21,537 bases of DNA from a virus. Of this stretch, positions 9,001 to 15,471 are shown piece after piece. The stretch's first letter is position 1, and each line of letters begins with the position of its first letter. The notes under the pieces were generated by a model. The model had not been told where the DNA came from, made no database searches, and worked only from the letters and a program-made list of their open reading frames with translations. The position numbers and the translations under genes were made by a program. The DNA lies in IMG/VR virus record IMGVR_UViG_3300027712_000177, positions 1-21,537 of that record; one strand, written 5' to 3'.

Positions 9001-11186
9001 CCAGCTCCAGAGATAAATAAAGAAGGTATAAAACCTTCTACAGCAGTATTAAGAAAGTTTTCAGCAGTAAGTTCATTTGTTTTCTCTATATCTGCGTTTT
9101 GATTTGAAGCGTATTTATCTATAAAATAATTACCTAATAAAGAAGCTTCTTCTTCAATTGTCTCTTGTAAAGCTCCAGAAATAGTTTTTCTAATTCTCAT
9201 AGGAGCCAATAACATTGCCATCTTAAGAGGCTTAATACTATTAGCAGGAAGAAGTCCTAAAGCAAGGTCTGTTGCTCTAGTTAGTCTGCTTAAATCAGTT
9301 GGATCTATTTTACTAGAAATATTTGCAAACAGATTATCTAAAGGACCAAACTTAGTACTTCCTGAAAACAATCTAGTTTCAGGAACAATACTCTCTGTAA
9401 GACCTTCTACAATAGATCTAGACAAAGCTGTACTAAAAGCTAAACTATCGTCTTTAAAGTTCTTTCTTTCTTCTGCATACATTCTAGGAAATACAGTAGC
9501 CATAGTACCTCCCATAGTTGAAATACGGGGAGCTACACTTTCTACAAATACTTTACTTGCGGCAGCATCCATTCCACCTAATTTTGCAACGTTTGCCCAA
9601 GAAGCTCCAAATTTTCTAGCTCCCATCCCTACTCCTCTAGTAAGTAACAGAGTTGCTGCAATATCTGCTACAATAGGAGCTACTTGTTCTGTAGCACTCC
9701 AAAAATTCCAATTACCTTCTCCTGTCTTAGGATCTTTCCAACGAATATTAGTTACATAGACAGGTTGACCATTTTCGTCTAAGTCGATTTCTTTGCCTTT
9801 TAATTGTCCGTCTTTGTTTAAATCAGTTCCTTTTCTATATTGAGGAGGAGTATAATAGTCAGAGGATAGATTAAGTCCCATACTAACACTCTTGTCTAAC
9901 TTTAGGAAAGAAGAAATTCCTGAAGCAGTCTTTAACATTCCAGACCAATAACCCTCTCCCATACGAACAAAGTGTTCTCCTGAGGTTGGATTTGTACCTT
10001 CTGCTAAGTTTTTATTAGCATAAACTTCTCTTGCATTATCTCTCTTAACACTTTCAGCTGCAGCAGGATCAAACTTTTTAAGATAAGAGTAGTAGTCAGA
10101 ATAAGGTTCTATAGTTTTACTAACTTGATCTAGACTATTTGAAGTATTAGTTAATTGAATTCTTTGGGCATTTAATGCTTGTCTTTTTTCATTTGCTTCA
10201 GGAGTTTTTAAATCAGATAGTTTAGATAACTCTTCATCTAATTTAGAAGTTTCTTGATAGTTATTTTTTTGTTTATCTGCTATAGCTTCTAGTAAAGCGT
10301 TATTATATCCAGTAGTTAACTCTGCCATATAACGACTATGCTGTTTAGCTATACCAGTAAGTTCTGATATTTTTCCTACAGGTTTATTGTACTTAAGAAA
10401 TTCTAAGTCATTAGGATTATATACTTGAGATCCTGGTCTATAACTATCTAAGTCTAAAAGTCTATTTTGAAGATAGTCGTAATCCCCTCCTAAATCATTA
10501 ATTAAAGTCTGAGGAGAGTTTGTCTTTGAGTAAGCGTTCTTTTTTAAAATTTCTTGTATCTGTGCAGGTGTTTTTGTTTGAAACAAATTATCTACTTGTT
10601 CAGTAGCAAGATCTTTTTTTAATTTATTACTATAATAACTTTGAATATTTTTATACTTTTTAATTAAGTCTTCTTTTGTAGCACTATCCAAATCAACTCC
10701 ATTGTCTATATTATCTACTATCTTTTTTAGTTCGTCTAAAGCAGGTTGAGTTTTTCCCCACCCAGAATCTAATATATCTTTAGTAAGAGATGCTGTATAA
10801 TTATGTTCAGGCTTAACTGCTTTTTCAGGATTAAATTCTATTTTTTTTGCAAATACTTCTCCCATAAATTTAGCAGGAGCATTAAAAATATTATCGTCTG
10901 TAGCCAAAGGAGTATAATACCCTACTTGATACTCCGACTGTTTAGATAAACTGTCTACTTGAGACTTAGAAGCATACAAAGAAGCAATATCATTTGAAAT
11001 ATCAATTTGCTGTTGAGCTTTTTGAGCAGCCTCATTAGCTAAGGCTTTGTCATAGTCAGCCTTTTGTCTAAATTGAGTAGCATATTCAGCAGCTCTTCCC
11101 ACTGATTGGGAAGTTAAAGACTCTTTTAAGTCTGACGGACTCCAAGGTTTAAAAGGGAGTGAACTAATTAAAGGATTTTTTGGCAT
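1..11186 (-). CDS. Giant virion RNA polymerase polypeptide of a crAss-like phage, C-terminus outside window
   Basis: The frame is open for 3728 codons from an ATG at 11186 to the left edge, so the C-terminus is missing. Around residues 3238-3242 lies DYDID within GSDYDIDK, the DxDxD metal-binding motif of crAss-like virion RNA polymerases. About 39 residues earlier is RIPGQGYNSM (R3199, P3201), which resembles the RxPxLH segment preceding NADFDGD in cellular beta-prime. An HEAWH zincin motif is at 1859-1863, with candidate third-ligand glutamates at 1895, 1896 and 1900. Pro/Glu/Thr-rich linkers lie near 1280-1313 and 1726-1776. Hydrophobic stretches lie near 491-535, 655-675 and 715-730. In the family, this polymerase is packaged, ejected with the DNA and transcribes early genes. 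The length suggests that about 1750 N-terminal residues are a neighbouring cargo protein fused to a roughly 2000-residue polymerase; this is inference. The gene follows the 581-aa cargo gene after a 63-base gap. Confidence 0.9.
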   Translation of the reverse strand, partial: MPKNPLISSLPFKPWSPSDLKESLTSQSVGRAAEYATQFRQKADYDKALANEAAQKAQQQIDISNDIASLYASKSQVDSLSKQSEYQVGYYTPLATDDNIFNAPAKFMGEVFAKKIEFNPEKAVKPEHNYTASLTKDILDSGWGKTQPALDELKKIVDNIDNGVDLDSATKEDLIKKYKNIQSYYSNKLKKDLATEQVDNLFQTKTPAQIQEILKKNAYSKTNSPQTLINDLGGDYDYLQNRLLDLDSYRPGSQVYNPNDLEFLKYNKPVGKISELTGIAKQHSRYMAELTTGYNNALLEAIADKQKNNYQETSKLDEELSKLSDLKTPEANEKRQALNAQRIQLTNTSNSLDQVSKTIEPYSDYYSYLKKFDPAAAESVKRDNAREVYANKNLAEGTNPTSGEHFVRMGEGYWSGMLKTASGISSFLKLDKSVSMGLNLSSDYYTPPQYRKGTDLNKDGQLKGKEIDLDENGQPVYVTNIRWKDPKTGEGNWNFWSATEQVAPIVADIAATLLLTRGVGMGARKFGASWANVAKLGGMDAAASKVFVESVAPRISTMGGTMATVFPRMYAEERKNFKDDSLAFSTALSRSIVEGLTESIVPETRLFSGSTKFGPLDNLFANISSKIDPTDLSRLTRATDLALGLLPANSIKPLKMAMLLAPMRIRKTISGALQETIEEEASLLGNYFIDKYASNQNADIEKTNELTAENFLNTAVEGFIPSLFISGAGVAQKQNKIERINSSRWDIANNPATYTALVDQQINKGKITPEEGLRRKVAIKQLSDRLDIIPELKNIKSLTTLLDDKERQRDFFLDTLFQEDLLQVDTTKLTPDELKDYENTLDQTQTKLQASKALADKYTNLTEPEKKDIISNVFNRQAERLEKPDATLGNLLNNGNYSLKELNQFDQSDERYDFLLDQHLKYKERVDTALNTKVDSLLNTLENNPEELTNLEALHLYHTLGPALAEYEKMHTAIPFAPVFGPKGKFGRLQDLAELEVNTRQYNSEDQIANEINRNLNNPEVKHLQNIQLGVSELSEQEIANGELEEGAHEHLSDAQRFIVGRMLEEHASQKEENPEQVTELENQRAYALSFFNNITQGLTEEDALAKIKEVNELGINYQAQTDDQQTSEKKKPLEKNNQTTELVKKSTASTDFVEPTADAQDIIDYLGLDFENTLPINVLVYTDVNAKNRVIDEIEEPQDKANDRIALFETVLVQEDPLDIYSGLLAMYGDRKLFPGQAKNIEQFFATYEDSPNTNLLPFLVKSQIGQLTEVLNEKLKPEEAPKEDIEEPPVEQIIEEIPQSTFEDEVTDGIIRDQELLSQIEQVPVTPRDLSLNIVSLDSSNVPLTDDARTAFAVNVVNAFDNLREKLPAVKLRIQGAMDTYAYVLSSAKFEALKTLKNKAALTPEDVATLKSILSLNGVPFHENSFIQYLIDNPSAIGTGVLSVLTDEEGKVMLFEKNGVPSQVGTPLISTFKVSTLKGQLKSLVDQIKANSETVAVANITGTIPGTDLVPIKLSSVKNKPNYSLRVVDTPTPDTTGTYTLYPGRTYIINSNNFFKSATAVTLPKADGQLVFKLVEAFNNGTLPNGLPESVEDFLSYLRTYQLTSFKSEKAVYVLDKNKVGDKIVFKKKNIAGKWQTVSTITPNVEQAIVEAFNDAYKNIVADRLNSNDRYYPTKLNSKGEIELLPATTYRDFVMSPEFGATFREEGNRTLGFDTPQINAPSSSQVTVSEVLENIPSQETPITEAENIPTPVPVQETPSENIPEVTTEQPVRKRRSPKDLNNEITVDRSQLERTRLLENKINAKQKARAKAWVENHPIFKNTAFIFDQTINHPEAYAVWSKAGIQLFNGANYADAYHEAWHEFTQLYLTPEQKQALYKEAAKIYGNLTPFELEEKMAEDFRLFALSAGKVFPEAIKKSKEAKNIFEKIWNFITNLFSNKKTVDFYFKQLYKGNIASYNRSEDNIRFKELFSRKLSVKSDEELKTYSFVESDKIVKQFDSLFTHVANQITKSVNGSFVNVAVSKQVIPQVYKGIKNIISQTYNELLDLEEAGDTTVSPKLDYLDELLNNFDTVAQFHIQNSLIFDDKVKRGIQLETLEEEQDANTELGSYDKSVNEISQKELASNLIISAIRTLPKHIKGNINPEVDYLFGVPQLGDFDTNWNILRRSLAGLTTYEQMYSRLKELSKEYPQFNSLINYLPTSIERFSSLSFKNEFFNLFTMPYMEGYTTKINKDEDGNVTDVKVQKSSSLDAVRLKNLYDGEFGMTQGLYKVMNPNTGLQDLDVDAYFTNNPSLPVGLVVLATNEEKRARIAQLINLLRPLGLNLSQAAVDSIPLEDMSVLERNVNFIRTKLKSLGENGTVGNPLNQLSSPHKVDKAVIKSENSAVNYFLNLEVKSNPEYIDDMRMNAEGSRVWSVNQHTFMSRVASALNDYETYPTAKDVYKAFPQLDPEYNSNTIGSFVLEYLFDKEGNRITDSYQGGKATYRQVELANLEGIKIEEDGQKTINTNYIDKHFAEVNSFLQSGVEEINRLSGKSTTRAFVLDLGLRKFLGMNELASKDGQGNIRLFDPQMRLLFKAIMSEIKMTKEIEGKIANGQKVYIHPKVSIRDSKGSPKLGYFEDILSSEQRTKLYNEFKDKDVTDENGENILNKLFEEAVEKYPIVIEIAKNFNKHFTEQMNVSLRSFKAKNLDTIEPVDLFKYHFFSFLSRLEQHKLFYGHPYYYKSAKDIEKRLSAWNAFGSYTMLDAANTAFLQNRVFTQRNSFIKYAEQNNIPINEQINDLSKVNYIVLKDNPVISKTALENKEAYGESLDAYTTSDKHKTQDAAAFMTVDFFKRFYALSTGITPEMDQEIDRQNRIYQAILDNDQVTLSKELNTKAFYKFTIKKLQYAGFAKGVNNEGVPVFHKYSVKPILPSEAVNNPELLAILHKLHASSADYAVFESGTKIAETVSSVSLFKDGKVDTTNVPIGQIDIKHLKEQVLIENKESFESVFSTQFRSLLYKDAEDAEVLKLYEAYKSYVKEIVDYDKLNYLENLNDKDKLVNFLLKELEKKNASEATKDLIKLKTDGSLMYMLDSMVDRTVMESAIVSSAKRKIIRQKLNGAQRVQYPVSIVRPGRTLKYYSLTKDGKKINKAEVIVSFSKGYYPLLNLMYEGSPIGELDANGEPTNPFDALLVLNEALNNPAFVKANEKALSMVAIRIPGQGYNSMENFTVVEFLPEESVEIILVPDEMVVKSGSDYDIDKLFCYDPYIKEDGTVPLTTQTAQQSFDRKKKLEKSYEVSTEEIKKTTDLKIKLMVGLHKILDKKGTDKNKVLEELYNELKTFRTPTSASVDEETIAVNSLQKLKERFTSEETIKKSNPKTRVAIEKLTTAVNKVRENVEITSFSEIKEAVTALRALYKERNDILLDIEGLRKTHANNLVFNVVDRLSQSDIFESLITPNSSDIIKGLAKEFGTIEPNTTATYTSILSPIYQLYVFNLNTYKKSLGVGAKINTFHSLVQKAKLNLENKSANRLYILPSNRIDGKVYYSSIYDVDGNLISLLNGQMISAHVDIEKEDEVARIYFNNLITPVVLYTAIAGTPISTVTRLINQKYKNQPTDEKSQRSSIVRYGLGTPAEDILEEMMSNPDIAKLIKVGTKGINVKKTVAQALNLLTSKTTDVKAIQDFLLTEETPIADFYRFMQFMEFEAQQKQLSTLSLNTDYHTFSPQNFESFRRGAEDLRQLRKEEY

Positions 11187-11206
11187 TTAACAAATGGTTA
11201 ATTTTA

Positions 11207-11214
11207 CAAATATA
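11207..11214 (-). promoter_or_regulatory. Possible internal promoter before the RNA polymerase gene
   Basis: The minus strand reads TATATTTG, matching the Bacteroidota -7 box TAnnTTTG, about 20 bases upstream of the giant gene's ATG. A second match, TACATTTG, lies at 11248-11241 next to the upstream stop codon. I see no TTG at the usual 17-23 base distance upstream of the first box, so this is weak. In such A+T-rich DNA chance matches are likely. Confidence 0.3.
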
Positions 11215-11249
11215 ATGAATAATAAAGATAAAGACTAATACAAATGTAT

Positions 11250-12995
11250 TTATGGTTCTGTATCTGTGTATGAACTTGCAGGATAGTTAGGAGTTCCTTT
11301 TTGACTAAATTTAGTAGTAGTGGTAGTTCCAGCATCAAGTCCTTTGTCTTTAGTAGTAATAGAAACATCAGGAGAAGCTACTGCAAAACGACTTCCAAGT
11401 TGATCTGCATTCCTAATAAAGTCAAAATTATCAAGAGCTCCTAAAGTATAGTCAAAGCTATTATTAAAACTTATTTCTTGTCTTGAATTAAATCCTGACT
11501 TATTCTTAGTATTCCAAATATCTGTAATAGACTGTTGAGCATCTGCCAAAGCTTTTTTGTAATCTATTCCAGAACCTGTTAATCCTAAACCAAATTCTAA
11601 AGCTGCAGAAGCTTCTGGTCCAAAAGAAGTTTTTTGTATAATGTTAATTATATCATTTAGTGCCTCAAGTTGCTTTAATCCTTTTTCTTTCTTAAAAGCG
11701 TTTAAAGGCTTATCTAATCCTTTAAGAGCTTCCTGCATAGTAGGATTACTTTTATAAGAATTTTGAATTTTCATTAAAGCTTCAGACCAATTATTAGTAC
11801 GATTTAAAACGTTGCTTAACTCTGTAGTGTTTATTTCACGGTCTTTATCTGTTGCATTATACTTATCTATCTTAACTTTTTCCATACCTAACCTATGTTT
11901 GTATAGTTCTTTTTGTAGACTCATATTAGCTTCCCAAACTTTATCTTCCTTAAGTTCTCTTTTAACTTTCTGTCCAGAATATAAATTAGCCATATTGTTA
12001 ATAAGGTCATTTTGATACATAGTAGCATAGTCATTTATATCAAAACTTTCTAAAGGAGTTTCAGCTTCTGCTTTAGCATAAAGGTATTTTTGAGACTGAT
12101 TTGCTAAATTATTTTTAAGGTCTTGAATTCTTTGCTTTACAATAGGAGAAGGGACCTTTGTATAAATATCTTCAGTTTCTTTTAAAGCTTTTTTAACTTG
12201 ATTAACGTTTTGTTCAGCTAACTGCATTTGGAATGCCATCTTTTCTGTATAAGCTTGATGAGTGCCTTCTTTACCCAGAGTAATTAATCCTGCTCTTGTA
12301 TCAATCTGAAGTTGTTGTAAAGACTTAGGATTAGTAGCTAAGTAAGATCTAAACATGTCAGCTACTTTACTCTTATCAAATCCTTCAGTAGTCTTCATTT
12401 CAAAATAACCTTGAGGAGTATCTTTTCCTTTTAAAATTTCTGTTTGTTGGTCTACAGGGAGATTTTTAAAAAACTTACTCCAATCTTCTGAAATATCTGT
12501 AAACTCTATATAATCTTTTCCGTACTGTACATCTTGACCTAATTTATTATTTTTAATTTTCTCTTGAATGTCTTCCATGTAAACTAAGTCATTAGTTTTG
12601 AACTTTTTAGAAGAATCTAGTTTAGATAAATAATCTACTCGTCTTTGATATTCTTTACCACTTTTAATAGCTGTTACAATATTATTGTCTTTTTCCAAAG
12701 GTTTACCTATGTTAAGAACAGCTTGAGTATTTGCTTTAACAGAAAAATCTATTCCTGCACTACTATTAATTGCTTTTACCATTCCATCCATAGTTTGGTC
12801 AAAGTAGTCTTTTTCTGCAGAAGTTAACATATTACTTCTTAAGTCCCCATAAGCGTCTATAGTAGATTGTACTTTAGCAACTCCTTCGTCAAAAAGTTCT
12901 TGCTTCTTATAAGCTACTTTAATAAAATCATCTGCTGGTAATGGAGCAATATAATCAGGGTAAGTAAACTTGGTATGTTGAGCTGATATTGGCAT
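11250..12995 (-). CDS. Predicted crAss-like cargo (packaged virion) protein, 581 aa
   Basis: The N-terminus (PDYIAPLPADDFIKVAYKKQ, then a YFDQ..DGMV..IN.SAG segment at about 63-84) has the form I associate with a protein encoded just upstream of the virion RNA polymerase in crAss-like phages. The chain is hydrophilic, rich in Lys, Gln, Asn and Glu. It is probably largely alpha-helical with coiled-coil stretches, especially about 255-320. There is no signal peptide, membrane segment or catalytic motif. The family role, from structures of crAss-like virions, is storage inside the capsid and passage through the tail with the DNA. I infer that role here from order: 786-aa gene, this gene, polymerase. 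The ATG start at 12995 is only 3 bases after the previous stop, which implies translational coupling. The exact cargo class cannot be assigned by eye. Confidence 0.65.
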   Translation of the reverse strand: MPISAQHTKFTYPDYIAPLPADDFIKVAYKKQELFDEGVAKVQSTIDAYGDLRSNMLTSAEKDYFDQTMDGMVKAINSSAGIDFSVKANTQAVLNIGKPLEKDNNIVTAIKSGKEYQRRVDYLSKLDSSKKFKTNDLVYMEDIQEKIKNNKLGQDVQYGKDYIEFTDISEDWSKFFKNLPVDQQTEILKGKDTPQGYFEMKTTEGFDKSKVADMFRSYLATNPKSLQQLQIDTRAGLITLGKEGTHQAYTEKMAFQMQLAEQNVNQVKKALKETEDIYTKVPSPIVKQRIQDLKNNLANQSQKYLYAKAEAETPLESFDINDYATMYQNDLINNMANLYSGQKVKRELKEDKVWEANMSLQKELYKHRLGMEKVKIDKYNATDKDREINTTELSNVLNRTNNWSEALMKIQNSYKSNPTMQEALKGLDKPLNAFKKEKGLKQLEALNDIINIIQKTSFGPEASAALEFGLGLTGSGIDYKKALADAQQSITDIWNTKNKSGFNSRQEISFNNSFDYTLGALDNFDFIRNADQLGSRFAVASPDVSITTKDKGLDAGTTTTTKFSQKGTPNYPASSYTDTEP

Positions 12996-12998
12996 GGT

Positions 12999-15359
12999 TT
13001 ATTTGAATTTGGTTAATGATTTTTTACTAGTTGCTTTAGAAACTAACATTCCTTTTTTAGCTTTTTTAGTTTTCTTATCTTCAGTGTTTGCAGTAATTGC
13101 TTTATCTGCAGGTTTGTTATAATTAAACGTAGGCATTCCTTCAGGGTTTAAAGTCATTTGTAAAGTATTACCATCTGCATCATAGGAATGTACTCCATTA
13201 TCAAAGTACCACTTTTTAAGGTTTTCACTTTGGTCATGTTTAGCACTCTTCTCTACCATGTTAGCAAGGGCTGCTTGCTTCTCTGCAGATTGTGCATCTC
13301 TAGCTTGTCCAATCATTTGATTGTATACAGAGTTAAAAGCACTAGCATTGTATTGGTCTGCATTTAGTTGTCCTTGTGCATTAAACATATCTGCTTTACT
13401 TCTTCCTTCTGCATCATAGTTTTGTTTAGTTTGGAAAGACTTTTGTTTAGCGTCCATTCCAGCTAAATAAGAAGTTAATGGATCTGCTCCTGCTCTTACG
13501 GCTGCTGTACCCATATTATCTATATCTTGTAACTGAGATTGAATATTTAAAGTTTGAGGCTTTAAGTAAGGTGCATTAATTTCAGGAATAGCATAAGGAA
13601 AAATACTTTGAGACTCTGCTAATCCATAAACGTTAGGAATAGCTTGAGCTAAAGGAAAATTCATTTTATTATAGTTTCCAGGCTTAACTCCTTTTACTCC
13701 AGTAAATCCAGGAGGAATTATTTTATCTTCAACTTTAGGAGTTTTGTCTACTTTAGTTTCAGCAGTTGTAGGAGTTGTACCAGTAGTAGGAGTAGTAGCT
13801 GTAGTAGGCATTACTGTTCTAGCTCCCAATTTATTATCTATGTATGCTTTTTTCATAGATGCAAGTACTTCAGGAGTTAAGTTTTCTTTTGAAATTTTTC
13901 CTGTAGGAAACATTTTTGTTAAATCTGAAAACTCTTTACCTTTATTTGTATTACCAAATTTAGTCCACATATCTACAAGACTTTCAGGATTATTTTTTAA
14001 AGCATGATTGTAAATAGCTTCTTGAGCTTGTCCTTCCGTCATAGTCTCAATTCCTGGAATAACCTTTAGCCAAGGTTGTAAATACTCTTCAGCAGTTTTT
14101 GTTTTAGCAAAACTAGATTCTCCTGTAGGAGTAACACTTCCTTGTGGAGTATTAGCTTTTGTATAAATTTTTGCTTTAACTGTATTACCTCCTCCATCAT
14201 ATTCAGGAAGTTGGTATCCACCATACTCCATATTAGCAATGATTTGATCTTGTACTGCTTTAGGTAATGCTCTAAATCCTGGATTGTTAATTCCACCATC
14301 TCTCATTTCTCCGTTAGAGTTTCCATTCATAGACTGTTGATCATTAAATAAGTCGTCTAGCTTCTTTTGATTTCTTTTAAGCATAATAGTTGCTGTGTCT
14401 TTATCTACTTGTTTTTTAAACGGATCATCTATAGTTGTTTTGTACCCGCTAATATCATACTTTTTAGCAAGTTGTGCAAATGTTTTTTTAGAACCTTCTG
14501 GCTTTAAATGGTCTGAATAAACTCTAGTACCTTCAGGTAAATTAGTTTTGATTCCACCTCTTTCATGAGAAGGACCTTCTGCATGTTCTGTATCAAAGTT
14601 AGGAAGTTGAAGAAACTCTCCTCCTTCAATTTCTACGTTGTTTGCTCCGTACGGAGTGTTAAAACGTTTTGTAATTTGTGCTCCCATTTCTGCTTTTATT
14701 GTGGGTTGATATTCTGTTCCTCCACTAGTTGTTCTACCATACATATAGTTATAGTCGTAGAGAGGCTTAGATTGTCTATTTTGAATGCTTTCGTTAAGTA
14801 TGCGTTGATTCTTGAGGTCTTCGTTATAACCTAGTCCCATATCTATTGCTCCTAGTCCTAAAGAGAACATAGAGTTATAATCTAGATTAGCTTTTTTTGC
14901 TGCTCCTTCTATTTTTTGAGTAGCTGTTTGTGGACCATATCCAGGAGCAAAAGAACTTTGATTACCATTTAAATCTTTTCCTGTAGTTGTTCCCAAAGGA
15001 GCACCTGTAATAATATTATTACCTTGTCCAAATGTATTTAAAAAATCTAGAGTTTGTACTCCAAAATTAGGAGAAGCAATAGATTGTACAAATGGCGATC
15101 CATTTCCTTTAGGCTCTCCTGTAATCCTAGTCTCTCCTGCAGTGTTAATATCTGCAGATAGTCCTTGATTAGTATTGGAAGAATTAAATAGAGAAGGAAC
15201 TTTAAATGTAAAATTAAAGTTATCCGCAGATCCCCAATAGTTCATTTTAGGATTTTCATTGATATTCAATGAGTTACCATTACTAGGTTGATCTACTCCA
15301 TCAACTGCTTTAGGTAGATTAGACTTTGAGAATTTTTTATAAAGATTAGCTCTTAACAT
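12999..15359 (-). CDS. Predicted crAss-like virion/cargo protein with GPSHERGGI domain, 786 aa
   Basis: This is the first gene of the second transcription unit, with an ATG at 15359. Residues 1-200 are Asn/Ser/Gly-rich and look disordered. Residues about 242-300 hold a compact domain with EIEGGEFLQLP followed by GPSHERGGI (262-270) and LPEGTRVYSDHLK. This type recurs in large virion proteins of Bacteroidota phages and its function is not known to me. A helical segment follows (about 300-345). A Thr/Pro-rich linker (about 517-545) separates it from a Gln/Ala-rich helical C-terminal half. The last 25 residues are Lys-rich and end SLTKFK. There is no signal peptide. Its position directly before the cargo gene and the RNA polymerase suggests a muzzle-associated or packaged cargo protein. 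The role is inferred from context and resemblance. Confidence 0.6.
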   Translation of the reverse strand: MLRANLYKKFSKSNLPKAVDGVDQPSNGNSLNINENPKMNYWGSADNFNFTFKVPSLFNSSNTNQGLSADINTAGETRITGEPKGNGSPFVQSIASPNFGVQTLDFLNTFGQGNNIITGAPLGTTTGKDLNGNQSSFAPGYGPQTATQKIEGAAKKANLDYNSMFSLGLGAIDMGLGYNEDLKNQRILNESIQNRQSKPLYDYNYMYGRTTSGGTEYQPTIKAEMGAQITKRFNTPYGANNVEIEGGEFLQLPNFDTEHAEGPSHERGGIKTNLPEGTRVYSDHLKPEGSKKTFAQLAKKYDISGYKTTIDDPFKKQVDKDTATIMLKRNQKKLDDLFNDQQSMNGNSNGEMRDGGINNPGFRALPKAVQDQIIANMEYGGYQLPEYDGGGNTVKAKIYTKANTPQGSVTPTGESSFAKTKTAEEYLQPWLKVIPGIETMTEGQAQEAIYNHALKNNPESLVDMWTKFGNTNKGKEFSDLTKMFPTGKISKENLTPEVLASMKKAYIDNKLGARTVMPTTATTPTTGTTPTTAETKVDKTPKVEDKIIPPGFTGVKGVKPGNYNKMNFPLAQAIPNVYGLAESQSIFPYAIPEINAPYLKPQTLNIQSQLQDIDNMGTAAVRAGADPLTSYLAGMDAKQKSFQTKQNYDAEGRSKADMFNAQGQLNADQYNASAFNSVYNQMIGQARDAQSAEKQAALANMVEKSAKHDQSENLKKWYFDNGVHSYDADGNTLQMTLNPEGMPTFNYNKPADKAITANTEDKKTKKAKKGMLVSKATSKKSLTKFK
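13765..13809 (-). repeat. Thr/Pro codon repeat encoding a linker
   Basis: An imperfect run of ACT/ACA and CCT codons encodes the TTPTTGTTPTT stretch of the 786-aa protein. It probably forms a flexible linker between its two halves. Its complement gives the Val-rich plus-strand open frame here, which is an artefact. Confidence 0.7.
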
Positions 15360-15376
15360 GGCTTTTAACTTAGAAT

Positions 15377-15401
15377 GTTATTAACATAGAAAGTTAATAA
15401 C
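15377..15401 (-). promoter_or_regulatory. 9-bp inverted repeat in the leader of the 786-aa gene
   Basis: GTTATTAAC and GTTAATAAC form a perfect 9-bp inverted repeat with a 7-base spacer. It lies between the predicted transcription start (about 15418) and the ATG at 15359. The right arm also pairs with an adjacent TTATTAA (15402-15408), so alternative pairings exist. It could be an operator dyad or an mRNA leader hairpin. The stem is A+T-rich and no T tract follows on the minus strand, so it is not a typical terminator. Confidence 0.5.
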
Positions 15402-15424
15402 TTATTAATTTATAATTAGGTATA

Positions 15425-15454
15425 CAAATATACGAGATTAATTAAAAAAAGCAA
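15425..15454 (-). promoter_or_regulatory. Bacteroidota-type promoter for the cargo/RNA polymerase unit
   Basis: On the minus strand TTG (15454-15452), a 19-base spacer and TATATTTG (15432-15425) fit the Bacteroidota consensus TTG-N(17-23)-TAnnTTTG. It sits in the only sizeable intergenic gap, just downstream of a terminator and about 66 bases before the 786-aa gene's ATG. The -33 element lies inside the terminator stem. Transcription start is expected near 15418. Use of a host-type consensus implies reading by the host primary sigma factor. Confidence 0.7.
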
Positions 15455-15471
15455 GGGTTTAATTCCCTTGC
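15444..15471 (-). terminator. Intrinsic terminator of the upstream unit
   Basis: On the minus strand GCAAGGG, a 7-base loop and CCCTTGC form a perfect 7-bp stem, followed directly by seven T. The stem includes the last codons of the 49-aa gene, and its TAA stop falls in the loop. It ends the unit that begins beyond the right edge. Confidence 0.9.

Noticed and set aside
14066-14299. Minus-strand 77-aa frame inside the 786-aa gene
   Set aside because: Out-of-frame shadow; no start context and no recognisable features.
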